Part shown: positions 22,074-33,766 of the stretch, piece after piece
Position numbering within the stretch: the stretch's first letter is position 1
How the letters are laid out: each line of letters opens with the position of its first letter
Source of the DNA: Pseudopithomyces maydicus
Lineage: Eukaryota > Ascomycota > Dothideomycetes > Pleosporales > Didymosphaeriaceae
Reading direction: 5' to 3'
Length of the DNA: 64,000 bases
Assembly: GCA_026873275.1 (NCBI GenBank)
Contig: JANTUC010000002.1
Location: 1,240,001 to 1,304,000, forward strand
Program-made: the position numbers and the translations under genes
Notes under the pieces: model-generated
Told to the model about the DNA's origin: nothing
The model's database searches: none
Seen by the model: only the letters and a program-made list of their open reading frames with translations

Positions 22074-23320
22074 GAGAAAAACTCGACTTCGTGTAATTGT
22101 GTAACGTGCATGGTATGGCGTTGGCTGGACTTTAGCAGGCTTTTCAGCCTTGGCTTTTTGCATAGCGACGGATTTCCGGATCGAATGAGATGAGTTTGAG
22201 ATTATCGTGTTTTTTTTTTACGATGGTTCGGGTGAGGCTGAGGACACAAGCATCGCACAAGGAGGCCTGGCGTGACTGTTGACAGTATGGGGGTCTAGTC
22301 TTGCAAGGGCGTGTGCATGTGCCACTTCATTAGTTCGTTGGGCTGTAGGCTGCAACATGTGACATTTAATACAGTAGTACATCTCATGCCTGCCTGGCGT
22401 GTCGGTCCAAGTAGTTCATCATGTGCGGCCTTCACGGGCGTGTAAGCATGCGGTGTCTCCGTTTAGATCCTCCGCCAAGCTTCTTGGAGACACGAGGAGC
22501 ATGTGTGACTGTGACATGGAGTGTGGTAGGTGGATCTCCTGTGTGCGTGGGGGTTGAAATCAAGCTATATAGCTAGGCATGGCAGATGCCCAACGATCGT
22601 GCCTAATGGTACGACAAAGCTACTGGTACCTCATAGGAGAATTACTGGTACTACCCATAGTAGGCCGATTAGTTCATAGTCCGTTCTTGCGATTTGAGTA
22701 CCTGATGGTGAAATGTGAAAAGAATAGACACGAAAAAAACAAAAATGAACCCCCTTTTGGCAGCATGAAGTTCATGTGGGATGAGTGCATTAGCAAATGG
22801 TAATACGAGCATCTTTCTCGTCAGTCACATCGGATGGGACCAAAAATTTGGGAATTTACGCTGGCGTGTTGCACTATTGTGTAGTCACAGCATTACTGGA
22901 TTCGTTGCGTCTGGCTTGCCTTTGGCTGGAGTCGGCATGACCTGTACAGGTTTTAACGACGGTAATTGAAAATCATGTAGTCACAGCAGGCTTGGAAGCG
23001 ATTTGTTTGACACATGATGAGAGCACAGGAACTGTTTCACGTTGGGGGCTCAACGGACGCGTACACGCTGCCTTGCTTTTAGCGCACCTGTCAAGTCCGA
23101 TCGTTCAGGTATCAGCCGATCATGAGCGTGGGAGGTCGTACGGAGATGAATACATGGCGTCTCCATGCTCTGGCCTAAGATGGAGAGGTGCATCAGGTTG
23201 AGCTTCACATGCATAAAAAATTATATTTCTATTAACATTTCTAATTGACATAGAAGTGTCTATTTACATAGTGGGATATATATATACAAATGAAAAGAAC
23301 ATAGTGGTCACGTTAATAGC
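22074..23320. other. Intergenic, convergent, with one dispersed repeat
   Basis: This 1.2 kb stretch follows RPC1 and precedes the stop of the minus-strand membrane protein. It contains the second dispersed repeat copy (22901-22975) and AT-rich DNA after 23200. No gene is supported. Confidence 0.5.
22901..22975. repeat. Dispersed repeat, copy 2
   Basis: It reads TTCGTTGCGTCTGG, then two CCTTTGGCTGG-type units, GTCGGCATGACC, TACAGGT and ACGACGGTAAT. It aligns by eye with the copy at 36303-36400 and partly with that at 3235-3308. Confidence 0.6.
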
Positions 23321-24597
23321 CTATGTCACAGGCCTCGGGTCTACCATTGAGATGCTGCCAGATGGACTGTGCTGCCGGCTATCCCTCAACTCGTCATGGC
23401 TAACAACAACCCTCGTAGTTTTCGTAATTCCCATTCCTTGAATCATGTTTTCCTCATCCAGTATTGCTTTCTCGCTCTCGCTATCGCTGTCCAAAACACT
23501 CTCTCCAGGGTGGTAGCTTCTGTTTTTACTGCGATCGCCCTTGCCCATTGTATTAAGTCGAATGTCGGTACCATGCGTCGAGCGAGCGCCATAGCCTTTG
23601 CCTGCGGTTCCATACATCGGGGTCGACTTCGGCCCGCTCGTTGACATCCCTGGCATGTACTTGTGGAAAATGCCGTCGAAGACTTTACGGAGCGGTGGGA
23701 GGGATGCGATGAATATGCCGACTGATAGCTCAGTGCCAGACCAGATGGAAAGATTCACGCCTGACCATGTAGGATCCATCGTTCCGGTAATATTCTTCAA
23801 TTCGACAGTTTTGAAGATGGAGCAGAGCATTACACTGTGGATGTTAGCAAACGAAACGAACCTGAATAGCGTAGACCTACATGAGACTGAAAAGGAATAC
23901 GATGCGCAGGCCCCATTGAGTCCGCTTGGGCAACTGCACCTTAGATAGATAGATGATAGGCGCGACGATGTATACTAAGTCGGTCAAAATATTGACGATT
24001 CCCTGAGAGTACGAAAGAGGCAAATTGCCGACTGCCCAACATTTCTTGTCCTTGATGGCCCGGTTCCAGTTCGCTTCAAGCGGAACGCAGCCGAAAAACG
24101 TGAACAATGGCGCCAGGAAATTGATGGCTGCCACTACCAAGATGGAGAACCAGACAATAACGCGATATATTCTGGAGAAATCCAGCACAAGTAGATATGC
24201 GCAAATAGAAAATTTCAATATGGCCACGGCAAGGACGTTGATGATTTGGTTGATCCATAGCCAGTATGAGTAGGTATGGAGCATTGACATGGAGATCGAA
24301 GGGTCCTTCATGTGCCTTCCGAGGCCATTGTTACAAAGAATGAATCGTATAACGGTGTTGACAACTGAGAGGCACTATCCAGAATGTCAGTTTCGTCACA
24401 CTCAAGAGTACTATGTAGACATAGCTTACCCAAGATACGACTAGTAGATAGTCGCAGACCAAAAAGCTTCCTCTCTTTTGAAGGCCGTAGATACATCTCC
24501 AGAAAAGAAAGATGGTGGCAAGAACGGTCAATGTGGTCGTCGTTGCCAGAATCTTGTTACGTTGGTTGGGCCAGTCCTGCTGCACCGCATCGTCCAT
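23321..24597 (-). CDS. Fungal rhodopsin-domain integral membrane protein (seven helices)
   Basis: Three exons, 24597-24430, 24374-23881 and 23834-23321, give 391 residues. The first intron (55 bases) uses GTAAGC and ends GGATAG after a CTGAC branch site; this choice joins LVVSW to CLSVVNTVIRF in frame. The family hallmark NGLGRHMKD follows helix 2. Seven hydrophobic segments can be counted, with GCVPLEANWN and KCWAVGN in the loop between helices 4 and 5. A hydrophilic Ser/Asp-rich tail of about 120 residues lies inside the cell. These proteins are abundant, Pth11-related in layout, in plant-associated and saprobic fungi. A few occur in metabolite clusters, and most have no known function. No CFEM domain is present. 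The tail suggests regulation by phosphorylation, which is an inference. Confidence 0.82.
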
Positions 24598-25827
24598 CGT
24601 AACTATTCCAGTAAGCTGATAGTCCCCATATGCCTCACGTTTCTGGAAGAACGCGTGGATGATACACACCTTGTGGAGAGTTTGATCGATTACGGGAGAA
24701 CGAACAGAATTCGGGACGACAGGTACGGGAAGTCAGCGGGCATTTCCACAGTAATTCATAAGTGGCCTTCCCATAACTCAGGGTATTACCGTTGAAACAC
24801 CACCAAGCAGCTCTGTCCACATGACCCCTGTGGGGTACCAGAGTTCATGTCCGATTTTTTTGCACTCTGGATTAGCATCCGAGGCGACCTATCAACATAC
24901 TTGTCCAGTCAAAATTCATGAAAGCACGGGAAGTGCCACGTTGGTATCCACAGACAAGCCTGGAAATCATGCCATTCTAACGCGACCTGGTTTCCAAATC
25001 CTTCTAGACCGTGAGAAGAAGGGCACGTCCAGTGCGTCCTAACCTCTTATCCACGAAAGATCATTTGCGGAAAATTGACTTAGGGTCCTGTTCTACTATG
25101 GTATTTAGTTGGACATGGTTCAAGGTGGCCATGGCCCAGCGCTTGCGATGTTAGCGTACCTCGGTCGGTGGGGCTCTTTCGTAGATTATGCGAGAAATGG
25201 CCAAATACGCCGCAACCGCGGCCTCGCGTATTTGTACCTGGTATTTTTTCCCCGACCATCTGTTTCACTTGACATTTATGTGTTCTCTTTTTCTCATAGG
25301 TCGGTTTCCCACCCGAGGCCGGTGTGAACCGAGCTGCAAAGCGGGAAGGATCCGAGTCATGAAATTGGCTTCGACCCGCGTACCAGGTGCAGGCAATCCA
25401 GATTAAGCATAGGCCGTCTTTTCCAACCCGTAGTCGTGAGACATCTCTAGCGCTTTTAACAAAAGTCGCCCCGCGGTGCGGTCCGTAAGATGACAGGGAC
25501 GCCGTCGAGCGGCGAACACTGACAGGAGACAAGGATTGCCACGCAGCAATAGCGCCGCAATACCAAATTCACAACGGAATCCCCAAGTAGCATGTGAAGT
25601 GGATACAGTTCGCCATCTTCTACCCCAGTCCGGCATATGGCCGAGAACGTGTTCAATGGCAAATCTTCTCTTACCAAAGCTCCCGCCTTAACAGGGTTTT
25701 GGCGAGCAGCTTCGATAACACCTCCGCGGCCTTTCGGTGATTTAAAACCCCTTTCGAAGGACTGTGACTTGACTCACCGCCTCTTGACATCCGAATTCAC
25801 TCTCTTTAAACTTTTACTTGGATTCTA
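24598..25827. other. Bidirectional intergenic region
   Basis: About 1.2 kb between the divergent rhodopsin-type gene and the GMC oxidoreductase. Several open frames up to 150 codons lack motifs or splice links. No gene is supported. Confidence 0.5.
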
Positions 25828-27725
25828 ATGGCGGTCTTTTCGCGGGTGGCTGTAGCCGTGCCCCTCATTTCAGCTTTTTTCGCAAGCGTTTCTGCTCTGA
25901 ATGCAACGAATACAGTGGAATACGACTATGTAATTGTTGGTGGTGGTCTGACTGGGTTGATAGTAGCAAACCGGTTGACGGAGGACAAGAACAGTAAGCA
26001 AGGTTTCTGGGTTAGCGACCCCAGATATTGACAATGATTGCAGAGACGGTACTTGTGATCGAGGGTGGCGAAAACATCGACACGATCGGCAATACTATAC
26101 CTTACAAGGCCAATGACATTGCCGCTGCTGCCCCGCTCAAGTGGACCGGGTTCACTACCCAACCCGAGGCTCAACTTGGCAACAAGACGTACAATGTCAA
26201 TGTAGGCAAAGTACTTGGTGGCGGTTCAGTCATCAATGGCATGGTCTACGATCGAGGCAGCGCCGCTGACTATGATGCATGGGAAGCACTCGGTAACAAG
26301 GGCTGGGGATGGGCAGGAATGGAGCCCTATTTCATCAAAGGAACAACTTTCCAGCCGCCCTCGCCTGAGGTTGCGGAGAAATTCAATATCACATGGGACC
26401 CAAGCACCTACGGCAATGGGCCATTGACGGTGAGCATTACTGATACTCAGTACGGAGATATCAATGAGTATTGGGCGGCGTGGAAGGCTTCAGGTGTCGA
26501 CGTTCCTTTGGATGGGAATGCTGGTGCTGTTGGTCCTTCGTGGTTCGCGAACACCATGGACAAGACCACAGGGCGTAGGGCGCATGCACGATACGCCTAC
26601 TACGATCCGATCGCCAACCGTACCAACCTCCATGTTCTGACAAAAACCACCGCTGAGAAGATTGTTTGGGATGAGGTCCTGAAGACTCAGGCTCGCGGCG
26701 TTCAGATCCAGGATGCTAACAACAAGGTATCGGTTGTTGTTGCCAGGAAGGAGGTCATCCTAGCTGCTGGTGCTGTTCAAACCCCTAAGCTGCTACAGAT
26801 CAGTGGAGTCGGTCCTAGGTCTGTTCTGGAGGCGGCGGGCGTAGAGATCACGTATGCGAATGATGGTGTAGGATCCAACTTCCAGGACCATCCCTACGGT
26901 ACCATTGTCTTCAACACTACTTCCAAAGCATTCCCCAACCTCAACTCTCTAAACACAAACGCCACTTTCAACGCCTCCTCATGGGAAGAGTACGTTGTAA
27001 ACAAGACCGGCCCTTATACGTATGCTCGTGGAAACGCCCTGGCGTTTATATCCCTGCCAGATATGACGCAGGAGGTAGATGCAGTTGTCAGTAGCCTGAA
27101 CAACCAGTCTGCTGCCTCATACTTGCCAGAGATCTACCGCAACAACTCCAAATTGCTGAAAGGCTTCACAGCTCAGCGTGAAATTATTGCCGACTTGTTC
27201 CAACGCAAGGACGCTGCTGTCGCCGAGTTCCCTGTTCCTGCGGACGGTGCTTATGGCCTTGTGGGCATCGAGAAGCCACTTTCACGAGGAATCATTCACC
27301 TCAATCCTAGCGATCCCACTGGACCTCCTCTCATCCAGTTCAATGCCTTTTCGAACCCCGTTGATAAACAGATCCTTGGTATTGGAACACGTTTTTTCCG
27401 CAGCGTCTGGAACCGGCCTGAGCTCTCGGAACTGGTACATGGCGAGACCGTACCCGGCGCTGACTACACAACTGATGAGGAGATTTTTTCGGCTCTGTTG
27501 TCTAAAGCCTCTGTTGCACCAACTCTGTCGCACCCTTCAGCTTCGTGCCCGATGATGGCGGAGGAGGATGGCGGCTGCGTCGACAGCACATTGATGGTCT
27601 ATGGAACGCAGCATTTATCTATCGTTGATGCTTCCATCATTCCAATCATTCCTTCCTGCCACTTGCAAGCCACAATGTACGGTGTGGGTGAAAAGGCGGC
27701 AGACATTATCAAGGCAAGGCAGTAG
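25828..27725 (+). CDS. Secreted GMC oxidoreductase
   Basis: Two exons, 25828-25993 and 26044-27725, with a 50-base intron, give 615 residues. Residues 1-23 form a signal peptide ending SVSA. The FAD-binding motif YDYVIVGGGLTGLIVANRL follows, and the intron splits the ADP-binding fold just before TVLVIEGG. GMC signature 1 is seen as GKVLGGGSVINGMVY, and signature 2 as GAVQTPKLLQISGVG. The C-terminal domain has LSHPSASCPM and SCHLQATMYGVGEKAA; the His in SCHL is the likely active-site base. Many NxS/T sites fit secretion. Members oxidise alcohols or sugars such as aryl alcohols and glucose, and some close rings in metabolite pathways (versicolorin B synthase). The specific substrate cannot be read from the sequence. 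Neighbours are not functionally linked in an obvious way. Confidence 0.88.
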
Positions 27726-29826
27726 ATAGATCTTTGAGCTATATGTTCATCAATTTAATGGAAAAACACTGCCTGTATGATCTCTTGCCTCACCAGTATT
27801 CTTATGGAGATGAGTAAGGGTTGATCCGAATCCAGGCTCCAGCTTACCTGGTAGTGCCTTGGCAGCGTGTCATCGTTCAACTCACGCCAGGTTCCAGACT
27901 GTCTACTCACCATTCTTAGACAGGGTCCCTATCCTTCTGTGAATTTTCCTTGACAATGATCCGAGCCTTACAGTATACGCTTTAATTCCAGCTAGTTATG
28001 TGACTGCTCAAAATTCCATAGCAAAATATCGCATCTCATACGAAAACCCAATTGTCTATGTACGACTTTATCCCACCAACACTTTCAGCGTAACCTTGGG
28101 CATTACCTTGTACGAACGCTACAGCCAAAGCTGACTAACAGGGGTTGCTGAGTGTATCCTCGGTCACACGAGTGAGCCGCTAGTCAATTCTGGTCGTGAT
28201 GGGAAGAAGCCCGAAATTCTTCCAAGTGTTTCAACTCATCCTACAAGATGACCCTTTCTCTATCGGCGCATATGTAGTATAATTCTTGGGGACCTTGAAT
28301 GGCATTGCCCCGGGTCATCTTGTCAACCTGCGTGCAGTCGATTTGCCATTCTTAGGGTTTCTTCTAGCTAGAGAACTGGCGAAGATTTCATATTCTTCAC
28401 GCCAAATGAAGGTTCTGCAATCTATCAGATGTCCCACAAATCAAGATTGTGTGACAGTAGTTCCTATTTTGGACGCTTAAGAGGACATTTGTCAAACAGA
28501 ACTGGTTGCGGAAACAATACTCGAGTGGTCTCAATACGACGAATTTGCCGTGCTATGAACCAAAGCCAGCTCCCCGTAGTCTTTACTTCATTTAAACAAT
28601 TATATCAGCAGATCGGCTCCTCCGAATGTGATACGAATACCAACCATGCACCTATCTGTGACACTAAAGAGATCCCAAAAGCGACATGTAACACCGCTTA
28701 CAAACGAATCACCTTCGCTTATCGAGCACTATCCATGGATTTCCAATCGCAGATTATATCCCAGCAGAATCTAGATATTGCAAGGGTTCCACCACTTTAA
28801 CAGGCCGTTTCGCTGATGGGGAATGTGCTCACCACGTACAAGAAATCTTTCAGTCGATTGGAGAGACGCACTACTGGGTCTCGAAGACAACGCACATGGA
28901 AAATTATGGCACACTCTTCCGATCGCCCGGAGTACCGTATGTGCATTTCTGATCTTTATGGGTTGGGTCTCCTGATAATCCAGAGACACGGGTTCATTTC
29001 CTGGTGTCCGGGCCAATTAGTGCAAACTCTACATGACCGAAATTTGGTTCTCTATATATCCCATATCTACTCATTGATTATTTCATCGTTTCCAGTGTAT
29101 GTATTCACCCGATGTTCCTGATTTTCTTATGTTACGTTGACGAGCGGTACTCCTAATAGATGGGGCCCTATGTGTAAAGCTGAATTTAGCAGCTGCAGCT
29201 CGCATAATGCACTCACGCCTGAATTTGGTTTTAAGCTTTGTGATTTCAGCTGATGTGGTGGCTGTAGTGGCATGTTTCAGAGGGTTACAACTCGTGCCCG
29301 CTTACCTACGAAGTCTATGGATGTGTTGACCAGGTCCACGCTTATAGCCGAAATTATCAAGCGTTCACTGCTCCTGCTCAGATTGTACTGGATTATTGAC
29401 GTATTAGATCACCAGCTTCATGGATATATCGGGTGAGCAAGTCACCACTATCTAAAAATTTTCCCGAAACGTGATACGAAGGTAGTATTAGGCATACCGC
29501 GTCCATTTCCACCTCAGATTACGACAACGATTGGTATCAAATTCTCTTCAATCATGACTGAGTCGCTGTGGTGATTATAGTAATCGGAAGTTCTGCTTCA
29601 CTAGGTGGTGGAGGAACTATAGAGGACTACGTAGTATCACTATTCTCGCTACACAGTGTCCAACAAGAAGTAGACGCTCTGCTTCAGCTTCCTTATTTAT
29701 ACTCGATAGTATCTTACCTTCATCATATTCCCATTCAGGCTGCCTATATTGCTCAAGACGCTTCATTCCAAACAACTCTACATAGCTTGCTTCTAATTCC
29801 AACCCTATTACATGGTCATATTGAAC
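27726..29826. other. Gene-poor stretch with possible decayed coding fragments
   Basis: No intact gene is visible. A plus-strand frame open from about 28698 to 28958 has ordinary protein-like composition but no start and no recognised family. A minus-strand frame at 29617-29802 (ASYVELFGMKRLEQYRQPEW) also looks protein-like. Both could be remnants. Confidence 0.4.
28698..28958 (+). pseudogene. Possible coding remnant, family unknown
   Basis: About 86 codons are open between stops, without a plausible start. The reading contains RYCKGSTTLTGRFADGECAHH and, shortly after, GETHYWVSKTTHMENYG, which look like ordinary folded protein rather than random translation. Upstream, stops interrupt every frame. 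I do not recognise the family. Confidence 0.25.
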
Positions 29827-30132
29827 ATGCCTAATTCCAAACCATCGACAATCACTTGTCTACATAAGAGCTGCTCGATATGCAGCCAGCTCAAATGTAT
29901 TGACACCTGTCCTGACTGTAAGGGTCATCCGTACGTATTCTAATTCGGCGTTCATCGAGCCTGTTGAACTCTCAAAGTGCAATGGGTCGGTTTTAAAAAT
30001 ATTTTAGATTGTACCTGACACCTATCTAGGAATCGTCAGCCAACGTGCTCTACTTGCAACAAGGTTGGCGCCATCTGTACATGCAATCACAACGGTTCAG
30101 GATATCTTTACACTGGTTCTTTTGGGTCATGA
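29827..30132 (+). CDS. Small cysteine-rich protein, 68 residues, two exons
   Basis: Too short and too split to appear as a long open frame. Exon 1 is 29827-29930, and exon 2 is 30030-30132. The 99-base intron starts GTACGT, has a CTGAC branch site at about 30015 and ends ATCTAG; phase 2 is kept across it. The product has ten cysteines in 68 residues. Exon 1 holds CLHKSCSIC and CIDTCPDC, and exon 2 holds CSTC and CTC. CxxC pairs of this kind usually bind zinc or form a metallothionein-like or zinc-ribbon fold. There is no signal peptide, so a classical secreted effector is unlikely. It sits alone in a gene-poor stretch between a GMC oxidoreductase and an MFS gene. The agreement of splice signals, phase and spaced cysteines on both exons is the main support; expression evidence is lacking. 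Confidence 0.5.
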
Positions 30133-31584
30133 GGCGCCGATGAAAAGATTCTCCTTGCCAAATTCGAACACAGCATAACACATAACAACGCCAAAAACTT
30201 CAACAAGACTTTCTTGCTCACGCCCCCGGTGAAGAAACATCTTGGTCGAAACCATCATTGAATAGCTTAGCATGAAAAATCTAGTAACGGATCATTGTTC
30301 ATTGAAATACTTGGCTTATGGTGTAGGTTGGTTCTACCATATCTACGATTCGGTCAGGTTCCTCATATTAGTCTACGTTTCCATAGATACTTAGTAGGAC
30401 TCAATAAATACAGTTAGCTTGATTCGTGAACGTTAAAGTGATCCCTCCCATAGCTCGCGTTATCGATATCAACTGGGTGGTGGTTGATCTCCTGATCGTC
30501 ATGCTAAATTATCGTCTTCCCACCATTCTGGTGTTGCCATGTGTTATGGTAGTGCATCACAGGGGTAGCATCATCGGTGCTCCTACGCTACCCGTACTGG
30601 ATCGAGCTTGTGGCATATGTGGAAGTTCAAAACAGGAAATGAACAAAATTGACACTCCGTTATAGCAATTTTTGCACAAAAATCTTTCGATGATGCGAAT
30701 CTGGGTCCGGCCGCGACAGTACCCAGCATTAAACTTTTATCAACAAGCTGCTGTATAACTCGTCTTGAAATGACAACCCGATAGAATTATATCTTGCTTT
30801 TCTGGATCCATATATTGTAGTGTGGTGCTGACATCATCGGATGATGTCGAGTGGTGGAGTTCAAAACATAAGAAATACAACTCTACTGGGCCACATGTGG
30901 ACTTCCAACGATTCCTTCTAGCTAACTAACCATCCCCACAAAACATGAATGACTCGGCGGATCCGAATGTCGGAACATGCACTTAAGCTTCAGCAATCAA
31001 GGCCGTTGGAAACCTCGATCGGTGTGGGGTCAGCTTATACCTGACCGACCCCGCGTCTCAATGCCCCACATTCGGTACATACGCAACAACTGCAGGTCGA
31101 GTTCACATTCCAATACTTAAAGCCAAAATCGTTCCTGATGGGGTCACAATTGATCATGTCGTGCTTTGTGATCGACTATGACACGCAGGCCACTACTACC
31201 ATCATCCACAAGCGTGGGATCCTGCTGAATATCCCGAAATATGCATGTCCGCCTCCGCATTCGCTCCCATGTCGCGACCCTCCGTAGACAAGCGTGCTTG
31301 TTACCTTTTCTAGCCTAGTGCAGCGGTTAATATACGCCCTGCCACCAACATTACTGCATCACACTCTGTGCTAAGTGGTGCCCCGTTCCAGTCCAGAGCG
31401 TTCGCATTGGATGCGTGGTTTAAGGTTGTGCGCCTACCCGTTTCCAAGCTGCAGCCGGCAATTTACAGTGCATTAAGTGCCGGGATGCATAGCTAGGGTG
31501 TGGAGCAGTACATATGTAGAGACTGGCTTGGCCATAGGGTACCATGATACGTCTCAATAGCTATCCCATCATCGCGAGCCAAAC
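30133..31584. other. Intergenic, no gene seen
   Basis: About 1.45 kb with only short open frames. The longest, on the plus strand at 30426-30665, has no recognisable feature. The 3' part must include the promoter of the MFS gene. Confidence 0.45.
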
Positions 31585-33545
31585 ATGGCTCCAGCACATC
31601 TGGTCCATAGGTATGCCAGTCAGGCTAGAATGAGACCAAATCCAGAAGCTAACTGGCTTCAGTCATGCACATGAAGAAGATTTGCCGGGCACGGTGAACC
31701 TCCAAGCAGCGGGTTCGTTCCCGCTTGGTATCGCGTGTTTGTACGATTTCTCACGATAATTAGAGGGTGACGACACTGGCTACGGGCAAGCGCTTTATCC
31801 TGTGCCGGCGGAGGATCCTAATGATCCCTTACAGGTACAAGCATGACATCCATTGAGTTTTCAGCAAGCTGATTGTACATGCTAGTGGTCAAACTGGAAG
31901 AAGTCGATGATCTTGCTCGTCTGCGCCCTCTACAGCTTTCTCGGAAATTGTGCATTGCTTGGTCCCTCTGTTTATATTGGTCTCTATGCCGAAGAGTTCA
32001 ACATCACGCCGACGAAAGCGTCGGATCTAGTTTCATATCCTAACCTCGCATTCGGATTCGGTGAGCGCAGTTCCTTGAACGTCAATGCATCTTTCACTAA
32101 CATATGCAGGCTCATTGGTATTGGTGCCGTTATATCTCAAGATCGGAAGGCGCCCAGTTATGCTCATGTCATTGGTGTTTGTAAGTTTCTTACAGTCGTG
32201 GCCTCTCGGGTGGAAGAAATAATTGACGAGTACAGTTCTGCGCGGGCCTGATTGGCGCATCACAAGCGACTACATTTGGCGGTCTGATGGCATGCAGAAT
32301 AATTCATGCCTTTGGCTCGGGTGTCTGTGAAGCCTGTAAGCATGCTTGATCTATGTATCCAAAAGATGAACATAAGCTGATAGTACACCATCGAATCTAG
32401 TACCAGTTCAGCTTGTGAACGACATTTTCTTCCTACACGAACGCGGCTTACGTATTGGATACTACACCAGTCAGTATTGTCACTGTTGAACATTGTATTG
32501 GTAAAGCTAACGTAGACTAGTCGCTCTATGTTTTGGCTCGACGGGACCGCTCTACGCTGGATACATGCTCGCTGGGGGTTACTCCTGGAACTTATACTTC
32601 TACGTTGTTTTCGCTTTTGCCGTTGCGCTCCTCGTATTTGCGTTCTTTGTCGTCGAGGAGACGGCCTACAAGCGCGTACCATCTGGAACTTCCCATGCAT
32701 CGACTCCTACAGCGGAAAAGACCTCCGAGCCCTCGCACACAGAAATCGCCTCGTCTATCCCAGCTCGTAAAACATTCGCACAGCAACTAAAAATCTGGAA
32801 TGGTATCGACCACGAACAGGAGTTCTGGATCATGATGCCCCGCTCACTGACATACTTTCTCGTACCACAGGTCTTGTGGGTCGCCACCTCCTTTGGGATA
32901 TACATTGGCCTGGGTGCGTTGGCATTCAATTATACCTTTCCACTTAAGATTACGAAACCTCCATATAGCTGGAGCCAGACAAACAGTGGCCTCATCACCA
33001 TCGCTACATTCCTCGGCTTTGTTCTCGCATTTCCATTTCTTTCGTCTTCTGATCGCCTCGCTGCTCGCCTTACCCGCAAGAATGGCGGTATCCGCGAAGC
33101 AGAGATGCGTTTGGGTGTCATGCTACCTGCTATGATTATTGCTCCTGCTGGGATCATTCTATACGGATTCGCAGCTCAAAACAACCTACATTGGATTGCA
33201 TACTTCTTTGGTGTGGGAATGGATCAATGGGGAGCAATTTTCTTCTTCTCCTTCACGCTTGCATACGCTGTCGACTCGTACAACGTAAATACATCTGAAA
33301 TGCTGATCGCGATGAACTTGGGTAAGCAAGCGATCAGTTTTGGAATGGGAATTTACCTTCTAGACTGGATCCTGGAGCGAGGGTATGCAGTCACCATCTC
33401 TGGAATATTCGCAGCTGTTCTGTTGGCGAATAACCTGGTGCTACTGATTTTCATGATATGGGGCAAGAGGATTCGGATCTTCATGAATAGGACTTGGCTT
33501 GCGAGGCTGCACAAGAAGACCATCAAGAGCGTGGAGGTGGCATAA
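31585..33545 (+). CDS. MFS transporter (DHA1-like), eight exons
   Basis: The exons I can join in frame are 31585-31610, 31663-31712, 31764-31834, 31886-32060, 32110-32180, 32236-32335, 32401-32469 and 32521-33545, giving 528 residues. The start of helix 1 is DPNDPLQWSNWKKSM, the usual entry to fungal DHA1 pumps. Motif A after helix 2 reads PLYLKIGRRPVM, and the helix 4-5 stretch has GSGVCEALPVQLVNDIFFLHERG. After LAGGYSWNLYF a long hydrophilic loop with Thr, Ser and Lys separates the two six-helix halves. The second intron has a weak GTTCGT donor, so the first 50 residues are the least certain part. Many short introns in the first 300 residues are unusual against the other genes here. It faces a P450 gene tail-to-tail, 221 bases between stops, which may mean a shared pathway. 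Confidence 0.8.
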
Positions 33546-33766
33546 CTCATGAGATATAGTCAGCAAACCGATCTGAGTCACTCCCGCCTGAGAAGATATT
33601 TGATGGGGAGATAGATAGCCCAGATACGCCGAGCTCCGTCGAAACTGTCTTCAGGTGGATAGCGTCAGTCTCGTTGAATTCGTCAAGTTAGCAAAGAATA
33701 TTGATTCGAGATGTTTTGCTGGTGTAAAATCTCACTTGGAACGCTATTTACTATTGGAATTGTTTT

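Noticed and set aside
31701..31727. tRNA T-arm-like hairpin, GCGGGTTCGTTCCCGC
   Set aside because: No anticodon arm, acceptor stem or discriminator pattern can be built around it, and it lies across an exon/intron of the MFS gene.
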